Position numbers and translations under genes: made by a program. A stretch of DNA of 8,324 bases from positions 1 through 8,324 of the forward strand of contig JAIRYB010000170.1 in assembly GCA_031267955.1 (NCBI GenBank), written 5' to 3'. Shown piece after piece: positions 6,171 through 8,324 of the stretch. Under the pieces are notes generated by a model. It was not told where the DNA came from. It saw nothing but the letters and a program-made list of their open reading frames with translations, and made no database searches. Source of the stretch: Spirochaetaceae bacterium. GTDB lineage: Bacteria; Spirochaetota; Spirochaetia; Treponematales; Breznakiellaceae. Each line of letters opens with the position of its first letter. Position 1 is the first letter of the stretch.

Positions 6171-7117
6171 TCCCCCACAAAGAGGATTTCCGGCTCAAGG
6201 TCAAAGCCCAGGGAGGCGCGTACTTTTTCCGTTACCGCGTTTACCAGAGCGCGTATGTCGCGGGCGGCGGCGTTCCCGGTATTGATAATAAGATTCCCGT
6301 GCCAGGGGGCTACCGCCGCGCCCCCGGCGCTGAAACCCAAAAGCCCCAGCTCGTCTATGAGTTTCCCCGTAGGCTTTCCGAACGCGCGGTTGTTCTTGAA
6401 CGCCGAACCTGCGGACGGCGCGCGGTAATGGCCTTTCCCCGCGCGGTCTTTTCGCAGTTTTTCCGCTTCCCGCCGGATTTCTTCCGGTTCTTTTTCGTAC
6501 ACCCTGAATTTTGCCGACAGTATTACTGCTTCCTGGTTTTGAAAGGGGCTTTTCTTGTAGGAAAAATCCCCTTCCCGGTACGGGATTGTCAAACGCCCGC
6601 CTGATACGCCGGTTATTTCTGTTTCGACAAGCGTATCGGAAATTGATTTTTCCATGCACCGGGCGTTCATCCAGACCGCGCCGCCCAAAGTGCCGGGCAT
6701 CCCGGAAAGGAATTCCAGCCCTCCCCTCCCCTGCCCTGCCGCCGCGTCGACCAGCGCGTCCATGGTTGTCCCGGCCCTTACCGTAACGGCGGCGTCTCCG
6801 CCCGCCCCCTGGAATTCCCAGCCGGTCCAGGCCCCGGTATCCAGCACGGCCCCCCTTATGCCGAGGTCGGAAACTACGATATTGGCGCCGCCCCCAAGGA
6901 CAAATACCGGGACGCCTTCTTCCCGGGCCAGGGCCAGGAGCGCCCCGGCGCATTCGGGAAAACACGCGGGATCGGGGCGCATCCAGAGGTCCGCGGGGCC
7001 TCCTACCTTAAAGGTAGTGTGGGTAGCCATGGGTTCGGCGAAACGGAATTCCCCGGAAAAGCCGGGCTCGCGGGAAATTTTTTCCATAAGGCGGCGGAAT
7101 ACGGAAATATCGGCCAT
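6161..7117 (-). CDS. murB: UDP-N-acetylenolpyruvoylglucosamine reductase
   Basis: MurB uses NADPH and FAD to reduce UDP-GlcNAc-enolpyruvate to UDP-N-acetylmuramate, the second committed step of peptidoglycan precursor synthesis, in the cytoplasm. The 318-residue product has the FAD-binding domain signatures HTTFKVGGPADLWM, LGGGANIVVSD (GGGAN at 75-79) and EFLSGMPGTLGGAVWMNA (from 135). The C-terminal MurB domain has YKKSPFQ and the proton-donating serine S238 in SAGSAFKN. The catalytic glutamate is E310 in LEPEILFVG. The asparagine following FKN replaces the common proline. The ATG at 7117 is the natural start, giving a short N-terminal helix before the FAD domain. Its Shine-Dalgarno sequence is weak (AAAGA). 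The tatD-like gene overlaps its 3' end, and the mscS-type gene is divergent 62 nt away. Confidence 0.95.
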   Translation of the reverse strand: MADISVFRRLMEKISREPGFSGEFRFAEPMATHTTFKVGGPADLWMRPDPACFPECAGALLALAREEGVPVFVLGGGANIVVSDLGIRGAVLDTGAWTGWEFQGAGGDAAVTVRAGTTMDALVDAAAGQGRGGLEFLSGMPGTLGGAVWMNARCMEKSISDTLVETEITGVSGGRLTIPYREGDFSYKKSPFQNQEAVILSAKFRVYEKEPEEIRREAEKLRKDRAGKGHYRAPSAGSAFKNNRAFGKPTGKLIDELGLLGFSAGGAAVAPWHGNLIINTGNAAARDIRALVNAVTEKVRASLGFDLEPEILFVGEWD

Positions 7118-7179
7118 TCTTTAAGTATAGACGAAACACGGCGCTTGATCTCCGTCCCTGTCCCGGCTTATTCTTAATT
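7118..7179. promoter_or_regulatory. Divergent intergenic region of murB and the mscS-type gene
   Basis: These 62 nt must hold the start signals for both divergent genes. On the minus strand, TATACT (complement of 7124-7129) is a 5-of-6 match to a -10 box. It ends only 6 nt before the murB ATG, which would imply a very short leader, and no convincing -35 is present. On the plus strand, TTGATC (7145-7150) and TATTCT (7169-7174), 18 nt apart, are weak 4-of-6 matches. The mscS-type ATG has no visible Shine-Dalgarno sequence. The assignments are tentative. Confidence 0.3.
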
Positions 7180-8052
7180 ATGGCGATAAACTTTCTGCCC
7201 CTTTGGGAAAACCACTCCGGCATTATACTGGGCCTGGTTAGGAATATTGTTGTCTCCCTGATCATCGTGGCCGCAGGCACCATTACAACCAGGATTACCG
7301 GCAAACTGCTTAAAAAGGCTACTGCCGGCGGCCTTTTGATAGACGAGACGGTGACACGGATACTCCGCCGGACGGTCCGGTACGGAATCTTCGTCATCTG
7401 CGTCATTATGATCCTCAATACATTCGGGATCAATACCACGAGCCTCCTGGCGGTGCTGGGCGCGGCGGGCGTGGCTGTGGGGCTCGCGCTGAAGGACACG
7501 CTGGGAAATATCGCCGCCGGGATCATCCTCCTCATTTTGGGGAGCTACCGCCGGGGGGAATACATCGAGTTCGATGCCTACAGCGGGACAGTAAAGGATA
7601 TGAACCTTTTTACCACGACCCTGGAAACCCCGGACGGGCTCTTTATTTCCGCGCCCAATTCAAGCATCTGGGGGACGCCGCTTAAAAACTATTCCCGTTA
7701 CGGCAAACGCCGCATGGAGCTTTCCGTGGGCATCTCGTATTCGGATTCTATCGACACCGCTTTCCGGGTAATGCGGGATATAGCCGGGGCCGAAACCCGT
7801 TTCCTGAAAGACCCCGCGCCCCAGGTCCTCCTCCAGTCCCTGGGGGACAGTTCCGTAAATATCGCGCTCCGCGCCTGGGCTTCTACCGATGTCTACTGGG
7901 ATATTTACTGGGACCAGATAAAGAATCTCAAACTGAAGATTGAGGAAGCGGGGCTGCATATACCGTTCCCGCAGAGGGATATGCACATTATCGCGGATCA
8001 GGGGAAGGGGATAAAAACGCCCGGAAATAATGCCCCGGATGCCCCGGCCTAA
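7180..8052 (+). CDS. MscS-family mechanosensitive ion channel
   Basis: MscS channels are homoheptameric inner-membrane pores that open under membrane tension and release solutes after hypo-osmotic shock. The 290-residue product is near E. coli MscS (286). Membrane segments are visible at about 14-36 (IILGLVRNIVVSLIIVAAG), 66-83 (VRYGIFVICVIMIL) and 89-120. The third carries the pore-lining signature AVLGAAGVAVGLALKDTLGN, followed by IAAGIILLILGSYRRGEYIE. The cytoplasmic beta domain shows APNSSIWGTPLKNYSRYGKRR (about 158-178), and the alpha/beta domain ends with the typical GLHIPFPQRDMHI (259-270). A short disordered tail follows. The ATG at 7180 gives the expected short N-terminus, although no Shine-Dalgarno sequence is visible. 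It is divergent from murB and convergent with the minus-strand gene at the right edge. It could equally be called YnaI/MscS-like, since subfamily is not resolved here. Confidence 0.94.
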   Translation: MAINFLPLWENHSGIILGLVRNIVVSLIIVAAGTITTRITGKLLKKATAGGLLIDETVTRILRRTVRYGIFVICVIMILNTFGINTTSLLAVLGAAGVAVGLALKDTLGNIAAGIILLILGSYRRGEYIEFDAYSGTVKDMNLFTTTLETPDGLFISAPNSSIWGTPLKNYSRYGKRRMELSVGISYSDSIDTAFRVMRDIAGAETRFLKDPAPQVLLQSLGDSSVNIALRAWASTDVYWDIYWDQIKNLKLKIEEAGLHIPFPQRDMHIIADQGKGIKTPGNNAPDAPA

Positions 8053-8053
8053 G

Positions 8054-8071
8054 GGCGCTTGTTACAGCGCC
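8054..8071. other. Small hairpin between convergent genes
   Basis: GGCGCT (8054-8059) pairs perfectly with AGCGCC (8066-8071) around TGTTAC, in the 21 nt between the mscS-type stop and the stop of the convergent gene. No T-run directly follows on either strand. The only T6 (8087-8092) lies inside the neighbouring coding region. It is a possible but unproven bidirectional 3'-end structure. Confidence 0.35.
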
Positions 8072-8073
8072 GC

Positions 8074-8324
8074 CTACAGCACCGATTTTTTCTCGATAAA
8101 GGCCCGGTATTTATCCAGATCGCTCTTGAATGCGATAATGCGGTTCTCCGGGTCTTTCTCTGACTTTGCCGACGCCTCGGCGGCTTCCAGCAGGATACGC
8201 TCCCCCTTGACAAAACGCCCCAGCCTGGAACTTATGCCTATAGCCAGGCCCTGGGTAAAAGTGGTCGGAATCCTGATACGGAATTCTGTGATCTTTTTTA
8301 TCCCGTCATTGAGGTTTGTGCCGG
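8074..8324 (-). CDS. C-terminal end of an unrecognised protein (5' end outside window)
   Basis: Reading the minus strand from the right edge in the frame starting at base 8322 gives 82 codons, open to a TAG at 8076-8074. The stretch is coding-like. It begins GTNLNDGIKKITEF, runs through a hydrophobic IRIPTTFTQGLAIGI, and then becomes a charged probable helix rich in Lys, Glu and Ala, ending FIEKKSVL. No catalytic motif, membrane segment or repeat is clear. I do not recognise the family. The helical, charged C-terminus is compatible with a coiled-coil or oligomerisation tail, which is inference. Coding status rests on the uninterrupted frame, amino-acid composition and the tight convergent spacing (21 nt) to the mscS-type gene. 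Confidence 0.65.
   Translation of the reverse strand, partial: GTNLNDGIKKITEFRIRIPTTFTQGLAIGISSRLGRFVKGERILLEAAEASAKSEKDPENRIIAFKSDLDKYRAFIEKKSVL

Noticed and set aside
6062..6604. Plus-strand frames across the murB/tatD region (also the minus-strand alternative frame 6201-6965)
   Set aside because: They are Arg/Gly/Pro-rich translations typical of the wrong frame in GC-rich DNA, and they conflict with murB and the TatD-family gene.
1..8324. CRISPR array, insertion sequence, phage or toxin-antitoxin genes
   Set aside because: No regularly spaced direct repeats, transposase or integrase motifs, or small paired genes were seen. Every gene of known family is housekeeping.

Overview
The window holds ordinary bacterial housekeeping genes at high coding density and high GC. 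It shows no phage, transposase, CRISPR or defence genes. The mix is a beta-barrel-like C-terminus, a split purM/purN/purH set with monofunctional PurN and bifunctional PurH, MurB and MscS. This indicates a Gram-negative-type bacterium with an outer membrane and peptidoglycan that makes purines de novo. Protein style and the dispersed-looking palindromes remind me of treponeme-like spirochaetes from gut environments, but that is a low-confidence impression.

Layout. Bases 1-696 (+) are the 3' end of a gene whose product ends in a probable outer-membrane beta-barrel domain. A perfect 11-bp inverted repeat (730-770) follows. Next come purM (816-1919, +) and purN (1912-2604, +), which overlap by 8 nt, with a well-placed Shine-Dalgarno sequence supporting a TTG start for purN. 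A 160-nt spacer carries GC-rich hairpins, then an AT-rich promoter-like stretch and a good ribosome binding site. It leads into purH (2765-4384, +) and a RluA-type pseudouridine synthase gene (4413-5174, +). A 153-nt convergent spacer (5175-5327) is full of nested palindromes. On the minus strand, murB (7117-6161) and a TatD-family hydrolase gene (6170-5328) overlap by 10 nt and read toward that spacer. An mscS-type channel gene (7180-8052, +) diverges from murB. It converges with the 3' end of an unrecognised minus-strand gene that runs off the right edge (8324-8074).

How the genes fit. PurN and PurH both use 10-formyl-tetrahydrofolate (steps 3 and 9 of the pathway), PurM makes aminoimidazole ribotide (step 5), and PurH also closes the ring to IMP (step 10). 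MurB (peptidoglycan precursor synthesis) and MscS (osmotic safety valve) are both cell-envelope functions, transcribed divergently. The most unusual signal is non-coding. At 5257-5328 a 14-bp palindrome has one arm split by a 40-bp segment that is itself a perfect 14-bp hairpin, next to a second nested stem-loop (5188-5253). I found no convincing undescribed multi-gene system.
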